A DNA stretch of 64,000 nucleotides from the NCBI RefSeq assembly GCF_032594935.1, contig NZ_CP118734.1:1330001-1394000 (forward strand), given 5' to 3'. Of the stretch, positions 40,801-48,782 are shown piece by piece (position 1 is the stretch's first letter; each line of letters opens with the position of its first letter). Source of the DNA: Streptococcus sp. 29892 (lineage in GTDB: Bacteria > Bacillota > Bacilli > Lactobacillales > Streptococcaceae). The position numbers were made by a program, and so were the translations under genes. The notes under the pieces are model-generated. The model saw only the letters and a program-made list of their open reading frames with translations, made no database searches and had not been told where the DNA came from.

Positions 40801-42423
40801 TGGCTCACTTGTTTCTTGGCTACCAGTAGTTGAACTTGTGGAGCTGGAGCTTGTTGGCTGTTCTGAGCTAGACGAAGTCGTTTCGCTAGCTGATGGCGAG
40901 CTTGGAGAATGCTCCTCTTCTTCACTTTCAAAAGGTTTTGTCAGGTCAATATTCTTTAAGAGTACCAAATGGTCATGGTCACCATGGGGATACATAAAGG
41001 CCTGACCTTGTGGCGTATCCAAAAGGGTAATGGAATTGACTGGCAAACCGAGGGCTTGGGCCAGGTAGTTCCGTTTGGCTGTGACCTCATCCGCCACAGT
41101 CGCCTCTGCAGGAGCAACAGGTGCTGGACTTGCTGCTTGTGATTGGCTGGAGGTACTTGGAACGGCTACTACTTCCGTTTTTTCCACTGGTTTTGTAACC
41201 ACATCGGTGAGGACTGCTGGAAGTGGTTGAATTGGAGTAGCTTGACTAGATTGATCTTCTAGCAAATAAGCCCACTTAGAAGTTGCCACTTGCTCCCTAC
41301 GCAAAACGTGGATATGCCCCTGATGTTGAATGAGCAGACCAACCGCATTCTGACCGATAAGCCCACTTCCATCAAAGAGAAAGCCATCGCTGGTCGGATA
41401 GTCAATCCCAGCAATCCCTTGACGAGAAACCACAGACGCTGCTTCATTAGCACCTGCAGTAACTACTGGAACTGGTAGGTTAGCTATTGGGGAAACAGGT
41501 AAAGTCACCAAGTGATTTTGCATAACCGGTGCTACCGCTTTCGAACTAGCAAACTGGCTAGCACCTGTATGAACAGGATTTCCCACACTTCCACCGACAG
41601 TTTGTTTCAAAATATAATGGTAATGATCTCCATGGCGAACTGTATAGCCATTAGCATCCTCAGCTACAATATCAGCAGGGTTGAATTGATAATGGTCCTG
41701 ATCAGCCTGACTGGATAACTGACTAGATGTACTATTTTCCTGCTTCTTGGTCACATCAGCTCCAGCTGGGATAAGGTACTCCCACTTACTGCCTTTCAAG
41801 TCACCATAAAAGATAAAGTGACTGTGACCATTATGCTCAACGATAATGCCCGTATCCGTCTTGCTTGAAATTTGCTTGGCATCGCTCAATAAAAAACCGT
41901 CGCTGGTTGGTCTATCAATCCCAGCTACACCTACTAGATTGGTCGATGACTGTTTTTGCTCTTCATGAGCATGGTCATGGTTGTGATCGTGTCCATGGTG
42001 GTCATGTTCAGGATTATTTGCCGTTAATTTCCGCGCCTCCTCTAAAGTGACAAGACCATCTCCGGTCTTCTTAGGATAATAATAGACCTTGCCCTTCACT
42101 TGAATGATATAACCTGTCCGTACCTTGTACAAGACATCTTTTTCATTGAATTGGTAGTTCTTATCCTCTAACAAGGTTTCCTTCAAAAACTTGGCATCAT
42201 AGGGAACCGAACCTTTTTCCAGGTGCTGATGGTCACCGTGAATAAGGACATAACCATCCGTTGTTAACTCAGCAACAACATAGACTATTTCCTCTTTCTG
42301 AACCTGTTCCTGCTTTACTTTTTCACTAGCAACTTGTTGAGCTTGCTTTTGCTGGCAAGCCAACAAGGTCAAACTACACAAGAGGGTAATGCCTGTCAAG
42401 GCAAGATTTCGTTTCTTCTTCAC
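37897..42423 (-). CDS. surface histidine-triad lipoprotein (Pht/Htp type)
   Basis: 1508 residues. N-terminal lipoprotein signal with lipobox LLAC at residues 20-23, so Cys23 should carry the lipid anchor. Zinc-binding histidine triads HxxHxH occur repeatedly: HGDHQH (62-67), HGDHYH, three HG[DN]HDH and HGSHDH, plus a His-rich HDHNHDHAH stretch. From about residue 440 to 760 lie near-identical tandem units (TAKRNYLAQALGLPV...) joined by Ser/Thr/Glu linkers. A middle helical part and an acidic Ser/Glu tail without LPXTG follow. Pht proteins hold zinc for AdcA/AdcAII-type importers and bind complement regulators. Start is GTG 42421-42423 with GAAGGAGAG upstream. Transcription is likely AdcR-controlled. 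Confidence 0.92.
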   Translation of the reverse strand: MKKKRNLALTGITLLCSLTLLACQQKQAQQVASEKVKQEQVQKEEIVYVVAELTTDGYVLIHGDHQHLEKGSVPYDAKFLKETLLEDKNYQFNEKDVLYKVRTGYIIQVKGKVYYYPKKTGDGLVTLEEARKLTANNPEHDHHGHDHNHDHAHEEQKQSSTNLVGVAGIDRPTSDGFLLSDAKQISSKTDTGIIVEHNGHSHFIFYGDLKGSKWEYLIPAGADVTKKQENSTSSQLSSQADQDHYQFNPADIVAEDANGYTVRHGDHYHYILKQTVGGSVGNPVHTGASQFASSKAVAPVMQNHLVTLPVSPIANLPVPVVTAGANEAASVVSRQGIAGIDYPTSDGFLFDGSGLIGQNAVGLLIQHQGHIHVLRREQVATSKWAYLLEDQSSQATPIQPLPAVLTDVVTKPVEKTEVVAVPSTSSQSQAASPAPVAPAEATVADEVTAKRNYLAQALGLPVNSITLLDTPQGQAFMYPHGDHDHLVLLKNIDLTKPFESEEEEHSPSSPSASETTSSSSEQPTSSSSTSSTTGSQETSEPEASTTTSPSLSEVAEAPNSAAVAPTAEVVVDEVTAKRNYLAQALGLPVNSITLLDTPQGQVFMYPHGDHDHLVLLKNIDLTKPFESEEEEHGDHSPSSPSTSETTSSNSEQPTSSSPSSSTTGSQETSEPEASTTTSPSLSEVAESPNSAPVTPAEATVADEVTAKRNYLAQALGLPVNSITLLDTPQGQAFMYPHGNHDHLVLLKNIDLTKPFESEEDLERKIEYISKVYGVPKEAIRVSDTTFSFNDPSHAYDPTHVHPYVILRSMLIIPEVTGDPETDFEAELLAVAKRTGIAPSKLIIRDKKFILPHGSHDHVLHIQAVEGIEPYLANKLPAISGSYQEGEFDRASVDSQLESLRQVAAEKYGTSSKEYRRIERALDDFASNLDDLVTNSTKGYLAMLEQFEKVHILKETTSNTEEQVDPLYQSVLEQIRLLDTSNLPVNKDDLTNQLNQASQDKDRQALLNLEHLLQELKHFQDRPDITAMEYMDYLLSQLEQPYLPADLQERLAGSLDRLFQATLGGNSSIKPLDLSKELVDLKVALHLAKAANQTYPIQTSPASEKLQENRAFMEAFVGDIREMFTRQMTFPEIVEKAEHETSITSPSQVTDNQTYQELLTLLRQTNLTGTQTSQTAWVERINQASLKGDERELASISHSLKEIQHFQDRAEIRLMEYMDYLLTHIDSPYLQAPTRQEAARLINQIYGLVVRRELATSPISLAEDLIASSIAVANDVKRQINQQLEMSDDYGIMQMNRLEMNMFVEGTRDFFVNPLSLPEGVLVKAGQTSPVPAIEEGVGVASPTSQDRPESSSSPIHDHESGSKEESPSSLSQAVEENSSSETGSSSEQAISPTELVEAEVTAPITVEGAEEESVSNSSTNPTEVQEIPSVTDETTSGPVSEPTDTAVEEQVLPSETPEEEEVELSDEDLEWLSDIFGEFTGSTSEEESEDIGLTWKPLGSFDFNSFDE
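40147..41110. repeat. in-frame tandem repeat in the histidine-triad gene
   Basis: The unit starting TCACTTTCAA recurs at 40151, 40541 and 40922, giving spacings of 390 and 381 bases and a last incomplete copy ending near 41110. The copies are nearly identical over about 180 bases coding for the TAKRNY...KPFESEEE block and again over most of the Ser/Thr linker; the spacing difference is nine bases, the GDH triplet. Both are multiples of three, so unit number can vary without shifting the frame. Confidence 0.9.
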
Positions 42424-42463
42424 AATACTCTCCTTCTATAGATAACAAGTATTTTACCAGTAA

Positions 42464-42515
42464 AGTATATAATTTTTAACGCAATTAGTCAACCAGTTAA
42501 TTGTAATCCGGTTAA
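42464..42515 (-). promoter_or_regulatory. promoter of the histidine-triad gene with two AdcR zinc boxes
   Basis: On the minus strand -35 TTGACT (42487-42492) and -10 TATACT (42464-42469) are 17 bases apart. Box 1, 42489-42500 (TCAACCAGTTAA), matches 11 of 12 positions of AdcR consensus TTAACYRGTTAA and overlaps the -35. Box 2, 42504-42515 (TAATCCGGTTAA), matches 10 of 12 and starts 15 bases further. Zinc-bound AdcR would repress, as known for pneumococcal pht genes. Confidence 0.8.
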
Positions 42516-42522
42516 GTTTACG

Positions 42523-42556
42523 CCAAAAGAATAGAACCTTCCAAAGAAAGTTCTTT
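42523..42556 (-). terminator. terminator after the GntP-type permease
   Basis: Nine-base stem 42533-42541 with 42546-42554 with one G-U pair, four-base loop; an ATTCTTTT tail follows on the minus strand, 10 bases after the permease stop. Confidence 0.65.
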
Positions 42557-42566
42557 CTCAATTCTT

Positions 42567-43877
42567 CTAGTAAAGTAGGCCTACCAAGGCTAAAACAACC
42601 ATGAGTGCCAAGATATGTCCGACAGTCACCAGTACAAATGAATACTTAAGACCACGCTTCATACTTAGCTTGGACAGATTGTGGAAGGTAATCATGACAC
42701 CCGATTGTGGTACAACTGTTAGGATAGCTGAAGCCACTACGACCACACGGTGAAGGATTTCCGGGTCAATCCCCATTTCCAAATAGGCAGGCAAGAAATT
42801 ACTTGTGGCGATACCAACCGCACCTGATGAGGAACCAATAATACCACTGAGCAAGGCTGTTGACACAGACAAGCTAATCAAAGGCGAACCCGGAATTTGT
42901 TGGATCCACTCCTGAATAACTGCAAAACCAGCTGACAAGGTCAAGACAGTACCAAATGCCACCGTACTAGATGTGGCAAAGGCCGGAACAATGGAAGCAG
43001 TTGCCCCTGAATTCAAAAGTTCCTTCTGATTAGGCAGGTAAGGATAGAATAAGATGGCTGATAAAACAATAGATACCAACAAGCCAATGACCAAAACATT
43101 CGGAGTTTTATTCAAAAGGAAGATTGTGGCAATCAGACTAAGCAAGGGCAAGACCGAGAAGAAGAGGTTTGGTCTTTTTGTATCTAAGTCCACAACTACA
43201 TCGTCAACATGCTCCGTGTAGGTTTCTCCATTTGCCAAGCTCTTCTTGAGACAGTAGCCCATGTAAAACAAGCCAAAGAGCAAGAGAACTGAACTAGCAG
43301 CCAAACTGATAAACGGAGCCGCTGTCAAACTTGTTCCCAATACCTTAGTCGGAATCACATTCTGAATAGACGGCGTACCTGGTAAGGTTGTCATGGTATA
43401 GGTACTAGCACCCATAAAGACTGGTAGTGGGAAGAGAGCCCAGTTGATATTTAACTCTTTAAAAAGAGGACGTGATAGAGGCAAAAGAGTAAATATTACA
43501 ACAAAAATGCTGACACCACCATAGGTCAAAATGCTTGTAATGAGAGCCAAAGCTAGCAAGACCTTATAAGGACTATCTTTCCCCACTAATTTTAAAATGC
43601 TATTAGCAATGGTCAAGGTAGCCCCACTTGCCTCCATATAACGGGCCAAGATAGAGCCTAGCATAAAAATTGCAAAGTTATTGATTAAAAAACCTGCCAA
43701 GCCTGTCATGTAGGACTTCTCCTGTCCCAACATGACCTCTAACACATTCATCTGGTTGGTCAGCAGAATAATCAAACTAGCTACCGGCGCTGCCACAATG
43801 ACATGTAAATTCTTTGACGTTAAATAAATAATGGCTACAACAGCCAATAAAACTCCTAAAATCGCTAAAATTTCCAT
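42567..43877 (-). CDS. GntP family permease
   Basis: 436 residues and about 12-14 membrane helices. Features of the gluconate/H+ symporter family include GAIL-type repeated helices, the TYGGVSIFVVIFTLLPLS segment, and the GSSSGAVGIATSNFLP region near residue 345. Substrates in the family are gluconate, related sugar acids or short hydroxy acids; which one cannot be read. It begins 23 bases after folK on the same strand, so it may be transcribed from the folate operon, an odd pairing. Confidence 0.75.
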   Translation of the reverse strand: MEILAILGVLLAVVAIIYLTSKNLHVIVAAPVASLIILLTNQMNVLEVMLGQEKSYMTGLAGFLINNFAIFMLGSILARYMEASGATLTIANSILKLVGKDSPYKVLLALALITSILTYGGVSIFVVIFTLLPLSRPLFKELNINWALFPLPVFMGASTYTMTTLPGTPSIQNVIPTKVLGTSLTAAPFISLAASSVLLLFGLFYMGYCLKKSLANGETYTEHVDDVVVDLDTKRPNLFFSVLPLLSLIATIFLLNKTPNVLVIGLLVSIVLSAILFYPYLPNQKELLNSGATASIVPAFATSSTVAFGTVLTLSAGFAVIQEWIQQIPGSPLISLSVSTALLSGIIGSSSGAVGIATSNFLPAYLEMGIDPEILHRVVVVASAILTVVPQSGVMITFHNLSKLSMKRGLKYSFVLVTVGHILALMVVLALVGLLY

Positions 43878-43900
43878 AATTCTCCTACTATTTTTCTATA

Positions 43901-44401
43901 TTATTGCATTTTTATCTTCAATTTTTTAATATCTTTTACATCTTTCAAGGGGAGCAATAATTCTGCAACTGTCTTTTGCAAGACAGGATGATAGTAATCG
44001 GCCGCAATATCAGTCAGCGGTAAAAGCACAAATGCCCGCTCATGAGCATAGGGATGGGGAACCTGCAAGTTCTCTTCCTCAATCACTTGATCATCCCAAA
44101 AAATAATGTCCAAATCAATGGTGCGTTGGCCCCATTTTTCAATCCGTACGCGGTCAAGGTCCTGCTCAATCTCTTGGCAGAAAGTTAAAAATTCCTGGGC
44201 AGACAAATCTGTTTCAACCTGGCAGGCAAGGTTGAGGAAATCAGCCTGATCCGTCTTGCCCCAAGCTGGTGTTTCATAAATGTTGGAAACTAAGCCAAGC
44301 TGGCAACCTGGATGACTGGCTAATTTGTCTAGGGCTGCCTGTAAATAGGCTTGCCGGTCGCCCATGTTCCCACCGATACTGAGATAGGCTAGATGCTTCA
44401 T
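43901..44401 (-). CDS. folK: 2-amino-4-hydroxy-6-hydroxymethyldihydropteridine pyrophosphokinase
   Basis: HPPK activates the pterin for joining to p-aminobenzoate. 166 residues; motif SIGGNMGDRQAYL near the N-terminus, RIEKWGQRTIDLDIIFWD with the catalytic aspartates near residues 95-97. ATG overlaps folB by four bases. Last enzyme gene of the folE-P-B-K set. Confidence 0.94.
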   Translation of the reverse strand: MKHLAYLSIGGNMGDRQAYLQAALDKLASHPGCQLGLVSNIYETPAWGKTDQADFLNLACQVETDLSAQEFLTFCQEIEQDLDRVRIEKWGQRTIDLDIIFWDDQVIEEENLQVPHPYAHERAFVLLPLTDIAADYYHPVLQKTVAELLLPLKDVKDIKKLKIKMQ

Positions 44402-44760
44402 GGTCGTTCACGCTCCAATTCAATTCCGACAGAATCATAGTGTCCAGCGATGGGCGGATTTTCCTTGTAAATGGCCAAGCGAACCTTCTCCACCTTTGGA
44501 AATTGGTCAAAAATCTCTTGACAGATGACACCGGCTACCTTTTCGATCAGGCGATAGGGCTTACCTTCCACAACTGCTTTAATGGTTTCAAAGACCATAC
44601 CATAGTGAACTGTGTCTTCTAAATTGTCAGTTTGGGAAGCTGCTGCCAGGTCAACAAACAAATCACAGTCAACTGTGAAAATTTGACCAAGAACCTGTTC
44701 TTCTTTGAAAGCCCCATGGTAACCGTAGAAACGGCATTTATTAAGAGAAATCTTATCCAT
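44398..44760 (-). CDS. folB: dihydroneopterin aldolase
   Basis: Converts dihydroneopterin to hydroxymethyl-dihydropterin and glycolaldehyde. 120 residues, tetramer-forming family; marks are FYGYHGAFKEEQVLGQIF and the LIEKVAGVICQEIFDQF helix holding the catalytic Lys, with the substrate Glu in KENPPIAGHYDSVG. Overlaps folP (8 bases) and folK (4 bases). folC, the fifth gene of the usual streptococcal set, is not in this window next to folE. Confidence 0.93.
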   Translation of the reverse strand: MDKISLNKCRFYGYHGAFKEEQVLGQIFTVDCDLFVDLAAASQTDNLEDTVHYGMVFETIKAVVEGKPYRLIEKVAGVICQEIFDQFPKVEKVRLAIYKENPPIAGHYDSVGIELERERP

Positions 44761-45565
44761 GTTGACCTCCAGAAGTCAATTGGTCCCAAACCTTAACGAC
44801 GTCACGGTTGGCAGCGACATTGTGGACACGGACCATTTTGCAGCCTTTTTGAACTGCCCAGGCAGACAAGGCTGCCGTTGCTTGATCGCGGTCAGTCGGC
44901 AGGCTATTTCCCCCGAGCAGATAATCTACCACACGCTTACGGGAAATTCCAAAAAGAACAGGATACCCAAGACCAGTAATCTGTTCCAAACCTTGTAAGA
45001 GATCAAGGTTATGTTGGACATTCTTTGAAAAGCCAAATCCTGGATCCAACCAAATCTGATCTGCAGCTATACCAGCATCCAAAGCAGCTTGAACTCGTTC
45101 AGCTAAAAAGTTTTTGACCTCCACAACAACATCTTCATAGCTTTCTTCTTTTTGGTTGTGCATGAGAATAATTGGTACCTTGTACTCCGCAGCCAGGGCT
45201 AGCATTTCCCCATCATAAAGACCCGCCCAGACATCATTTAAAATATCTGCGCCTGTTTCCAAGGCTGCACGTGCTGTGCCTGTTTTATAGGTATCGATGC
45301 TGACTAGACAGTCATAGTTTTCTTTGATAGCGCGGATAATGGGCACTACGCGAGCAATTTCATCTTCTTCCGACACAAAGCTTGCACCTAGACGAGTGGA
45401 CTCACCACCAACATCAATGACGGTCGCACCGTCTGCTAATAATTTTTCAACCTGAACCAGGGCTGCTTCTACTTCATTATAGTTACCACCATCAGAAAAA
45501 GAATCTGGCGTCACATTGAGAATTCCCATAATAGTCACTTGATTTGTTAAGTCTTGAATAGACAT
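44753..45565 (-). CDS. folP: dihydropteroate synthase
   Basis: Joins the activated pterin to p-aminobenzoate; target of sulfonamides. 270 residues of TIM-barrel fold. Signatures are MGILNVTPDSFSDGG near residue 13, IDVGGESTRLGA near 50 and the FGISRKRVVDYLL close. No obvious extra Ser-Ala pair or other insertion of the kind tied to sulfonamide resistance stands out in that motif. Overlaps folB. Confidence 0.95.
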   Translation of the reverse strand: MSIQDLTNQVTIMGILNVTPDSFSDGGNYNEVEAALVQVEKLLADGATVIDVGGESTRLGASFVSEEDEIARVVPIIRAIKENYDCLVSIDTYKTGTARAALETGADILNDVWAGLYDGEMLALAAEYKVPIILMHNQKEESYEDVVVEVKNFLAERVQAALDAGIAADQIWLDPGFGFSKNVQHNLDLLQGLEQITGLGYPVLFGISRKRVVDYLLGGNSLPTDRDQATAALSAWAVQKGCKMVRVHNVAANRDVVKVWDQLTSGGQHG

Positions 45566-45573
45566 AGGACCTC

Positions 45574-46137
45574 CTACTTATTGTGGATCATGGACAAGAG
45601 TTCACGGCGCAAGATGGCGTCTTCCTTGTATTTGCCAAGGGCAACAGTCGTCACCGTCTTGCTACCTGGCTTGCGAATACCACGCATACTCATACACATA
45701 TGTTCTGCTTCTACCATGACAAAAACACCTTCTGGATCCAAAGCATCTTGAAGGGCGTGCGCAACCTGATGGGTCAAGCGTTCTTGTAACTGGGGACGGC
45801 GACTTGCAACCTCAACTGCTCGTGCCAGCTTACTCAGACCTGTCACACGACCCTTGCTAGGAATATAGGCTACATGGGCAATGCCATAAAAAGGCACTAA
45901 ATGGTGTTCGCACATAGAGTGGAAGGGAATGTCCTTGACCAAGACCACTTCCTCATGTCCCTCTGAAAAAACAGCAGTAAATTGGTCTTTTGGATCCTCT
46001 TCTAAGCCGTTAAACATTTCTAAATACATTTTAGCGACCCGCTTAGGCGTATCTAAGAGCCCTTCACGATTCGGATCTTCACCTAGTAATTCCAATAATT
46101 GATAAATGGTTTGTTCGATTTGTTCTTGTTTTGACAT
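45574..46137 (-). CDS. folE: GTP cyclohydrolase I
   Basis: First enzyme of folate synthesis, producing dihydroneopterin triphosphate from GTP. 187 residues, with [10 protein letters not shown] near residue 76 supplying zinc ligands Cys and His, and HMCMSMRGI carrying the third ligand. First gene of the folate run; a TATAAT (46166-46171) lies upstream and AAGGTGT precedes the ATG. Confidence 0.96.
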   Translation of the reverse strand: MSKQEQIEQTIYQLLELLGEDPNREGLLDTPKRVAKMYLEMFNGLEEDPKDQFTAVFSEGHEEVVLVKDIPFHSMCEHHLVPFYGIAHVAYIPSKGRVTGLSKLARAVEVASRRPQLQERLTHQVAHALQDALDPEGVFVMVEAEHMCMSMRGIRKPGSKTVTTVALGKYKEDAILRRELLSMIHNK

Positions 46138-46304
46138 AATACACCTTAAATAGTTTGATGTTCTTATTATACCCTAAATTCCCTTTTCAGAAAAGGGCTT
46201 TCAGTATTCTCATACAAAAACTGTCCCCTGTCAGATTAAAGGCTGACATACTCATACAAGGAACTTTATGGTATAATGAAGGAAAATATTTTCAAGGAGC
46301 CACC

Positions 46305-46787
46305 ATGACTAAAAAACCTGTTCAACTCGCTACTATTTGCTACATTGATAACGGCAAGGAATTTCTCCTCCTTCATCGAAATAAAAAGGAAAACGATGTC
46401 CATCAAGGTAAATGGATTGGGGTGGGTGGCAAATTGGAACCTGGAGAAACACCGCAAGCCTGTGCTATTCGAGAAGTCTTTGAAGAAACAGGTCTGACAG
46501 TCACCAAGCATGCCCTCAAAGGTGTCATCACCTTCCCAGACTTTACCCCAAACACAGACTGGTACACCTACGTCTTCAAAATTACCGGCTTTGAAGGAAG
46601 TCTGATAGACTGCAACGAGGGCGATTTGGAGTGGGTTCCTTATGACCAAGTTCTGTCCAAGCCCACCTGGGAGGGTGACCGGCATTTTCAGGAATGGCTC
46701 TTGGAAAACCGCCCCTTTTTCTCTGCCTGCTTCCGCTATGATGGGGACAAATTGCTGGACTACAGTGTTGATTTTTATGAAGAATAG
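46305..46787 (+). CDS. mutX: 8-oxo-dGTP diphosphatase-like Nudix hydrolase
   Basis: 160 residues. The Nudix box GGKLEPGETPQACAIREVFEETGL follows the pattern GX5EX7REUXEEXGU. The start, QLATICYIDNGKEFLLLHRN, and VPYDQVLSKPTWEGD match pneumococcal MutX, which removes 8-oxo-dGTP and lowers mutation. ATG 46305 has AAGGAG upstream; an extended -10 TGGTATAAT (TATAAT 46272-46277) precedes it. Confidence 0.9.
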   Translation: MTKKPVQLATICYIDNGKEFLLLHRNKKENDVHQGKWIGVGGKLEPGETPQACAIREVFEETGLTVTKHALKGVITFPDFTPNTDWYTYVFKITGFEGSLIDCNEGDLEWVPYDQVLSKPTWEGDRHFQEWLLENRPFFSACFRYDGDKLLDYSVDFYEE

Positions 46788-46799
46788 TTTCTATGAAAT

Positions 46800-46831
46800 G
46801 GAAAAAAGCCTTGGAAATCCAGGGCTTCTTT
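46800..46831. terminator. bidirectional terminator between mutX and the DUF4956 gene
   Basis: Nine-base stem 46806-46814 with 46819-46827 (one T-G pair) with flanking A and T runs. Both neighbouring genes end at its sides. Confidence 0.75.
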
Positions 46832-46835
46832 GATT

Positions 46836-47513
46836 TTATAAATATTTTTTCTTAGGCATTTGCTTGTTCAGAATAACATCTAGGGGTCCAGCGGTTAAGA
46901 TGGTATCAACCAGTTTTTTGTCCGTCACTGATTTTTCCAGAAGAACTTGGTATTCTAAAACAAGGGCTTCTTTTTTCTGCTTGTATTTGAGGGAAATGAG
47001 GTCTGCTTGTTTACAAGAACTACCAAATTGATTTTCAAAAAATTGATCATAGTCAAACTCAATCGGTACAGTCACTAGGAGATGGCGGCGGTTCTGATTA
47101 ACCTGGGCAAAACCAATGTTTTCAAAAATCAAGATACAGGCTGACAAGACTAGGGTCATAAAAACGGCAAGTCCAAGGAAACCCATACCCGTTGCCAGAC
47201 CAATGGCCATGGCCAATAGAATGGCTAGCATTTCCTTAGATGAACCTGCGGCAGAACGAAACTTAATCAAACTGAAGGTCCCAGCCACCGCCACACCTGC
47301 TCCCAAATTTCCATTGACCAAGGCGATAATAACAGCAATTAGGGCAGGCATCAGGCTGAGGCTAATAACAAATTCCTTAGTATAATTAGATTTGTATTTA
47401 TAAACAGCTGCATGGAGCACACCCATAGCAAGACTGACACCAAAAATCAGGGACATCTGAGTTAGGGTAATATGGTTATTTGATGTTGAAAAGATACTAT
47501 TAAACAATTGCAT
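46836..47513 (-). CDS. DUF4956 membrane protein
   Basis: 225 residues with about four membrane helices (residues 20-110) and a cytosolic C-terminal domain (LVTVPIEFDYDQFF...). The FSLIKFRSAAGSSKEMLAI loop between helices is the strongest family mark. Function unknown. Its start overlaps the VTC-domain gene by 14 bases; such pairs occur in many bacteria, so the two proteins probably act together at the membrane. Confidence 0.8.
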   Translation of the reverse strand: MQLFNSIFSTSNNHITLTQMSLIFGVSLAMGVLHAAVYKYKSNYTKEFVISLSLMPALIAVIIALVNGNLGAGVAVAGTFSLIKFRSAAGSSKEMLAILLAMAIGLATGMGFLGLAVFMTLVLSACILIFENIGFAQVNQNRRHLLVTVPIEFDYDQFFENQFGSSCKQADLISLKYKQKKEALVLEYQVLLEKSVTDKKLVDTILTAGPLDVILNKQMPKKKYL

Positions 47514-48243
47514 GTAGGGCTACTTCCTCTCTGCGCATTTGATGGGCCAGCTTGTAGGCATTTCCATATTTTGAAAATGATTGCTTCTCCAGCTGGTATT
47601 TTTCTAACAAGGCTAACAACCAGTCTGGCAACTGCTCTGGTACCTTGATTTCCATAATGACCTTGTTGGGATCTAGAAGAGCTTCTCCAAATTTCCCTTC
47701 TGTTGCTGCAACCTCGTAATGACGATAAAGCAAATTTTTATCAATGGTTAAACGAATTTTCTTGTCCTCAATACCTTTATAGGACACACGGTCATAATAG
47801 ATATACATCATCGGCTTGATGGCTCCATAACGTTCACGTAACCGTTCCAACTCAGACGTCACCATTTCATCTGTGATGGTCTGATCTATCACACCTTTTT
47901 CGATATAGTTGGTTACCGACAAAGGATTAGAAGTCAAGCGATACTTATAGCCGATTTTATTCTCTTTCTTCTTGATTTCTAGAAAGGCCTGGCTACCTGC
48001 AGATGGCTGGGCATCGTAGATCCGCATTCGGATTTTTTCACGCCCATTTTTCTTGGCAATGGAGTCTTGAATCATGTCGAAATCTTCATTATCAAAATAG
48101 ACATTTGTGATAGTCGAAGTCGCAAACTCATCTGAAACCATGTGTTGCTGCAAATCCTTTTCGAGTAGTACAAATGTTTCTTTATCAACGATGTATTTTG
48201 TTTCAATGCGTTTAAATTGTTTTTGTACAATTCTAGTTTTCAT
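47500..48243 (-). CDS. VTC-domain (polyphosphate polymerase-like) protein
   Basis: 247 residues of the triphosphate-tunnel/CYTH-like fold. Tunnel motifs in order: FKRIETKYIVD, NVYFDNEDF, REKIRMRIYD, AFLEIKKKENK, RVSYKG, RLTIDKNL, VIMEIKVP. Basic and acidic tunnel residues needed for catalysis are all present. VTC enzymes of yeast make inorganic polyphosphate; the bacterial single-domain relatives are largely untested. First gene of the pair with DUF4956. Confidence 0.85.
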   Translation of the reverse strand: MKTRIVQKQFKRIETKYIVDKETFVLLEKDLQQHMVSDEFATSTITNVYFDNEDFDMIQDSIAKKNGREKIRMRIYDAQPSAGSQAFLEIKKKENKIGYKYRLTSNPLSVTNYIEKGVIDQTITDEMVTSELERLRERYGAIKPMMYIYYDRVSYKGIEDKKIRLTIDKNLLYRHYEVAATEGKFGEALLDPNKVIMEIKVPEQLPDWLLALLEKYQLEKQSFSKYGNAYKLAHQMRREEVALHAIV

Positions 48244-48430
48244 CTTTTTCCCTCTTTATTTCAAGTGCTTGGCAGTTACCTGCCTCGTTTATAGTCCTTA
48301 GTTTAACGGTCAACCTTTAAACGAAACTAAAAATAATGTTAAACAAAACTTAAACAGCAATAGAATTGAAATCCTTTTGTCACACTCCAAACTATGCTAC
48401 AATAGTCCTAACAATGATAAGGAGAACCCT

Positions 48431-48733
48431 ATGTACGAATTTGTCCTAGAATACGGCTCTTTCCCCGTAAAACTCATCGACGGCTTTGTCAACAATCGCT
48501 CAGAAATTCCAGATTTTCTGAAAGAAGATGAAGAGATGATTGCCCGCCTGAACCAGATCAACGAACTCTTCCATCAACTCTTTTTAACCATTGAGTGTAA
48601 ATTTGACTACGTTGGCAAGCAGTTCCCAGACAAGATTGAACAATTACGAACTCTCTATCATCCTCTTGCAGACGATTTGCAGGCTAAGTACGGAGATAAG
48701 ATAGAGTTAAAAATCGAACCCTTTATTTTGTAA
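48431..48733 (+). CDS. conserved hypothetical protein, 100 residues
   Basis: Small soluble protein starting MYEFVLEYGSFPVKLIDGFV, helix-rich, acidic. No family recognised. The ATG at 48431 has AAGGAG just upstream; a longer in-frame start lacks a site. Promoter signals TTGTCA (48377-48382) and TACAAT (48398-48403), the latter as extended TGCTACAAT, lie 28 bases before the start. Alone, with its own bidirectional terminator. Confidence 0.7.
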   Translation: MYEFVLEYGSFPVKLIDGFVNNRSEIPDFLKEDEEMIARLNQINELFHQLFLTIECKFDYVGKQFPDKIEQLRTLYHPLADDLQAKYGDKIELKIEPFIL

Positions 48734-48736
48734 AGC

Positions 48737-48766
48737 AAAAGAGATGGCACAGAACCATCTCTTTTT
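48737..48766. terminator. bidirectional terminator between the 100-residue gene and the APC permease
   Basis: Eleven-base perfect stem 48737-48747 with 48755-48765, seven-base loop, T run on the plus strand and A run before it. Confidence 0.85.
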
Positions 48767-48782
48767 ACTATATTTAATTTGC

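Noticed and set aside
38000..41000. Plus-strand Ser-rich frames inside the histidine-triad gene
   Set aside because: They are shadows of the Ser/Thr/Glu linkers of the minus-strand gene.
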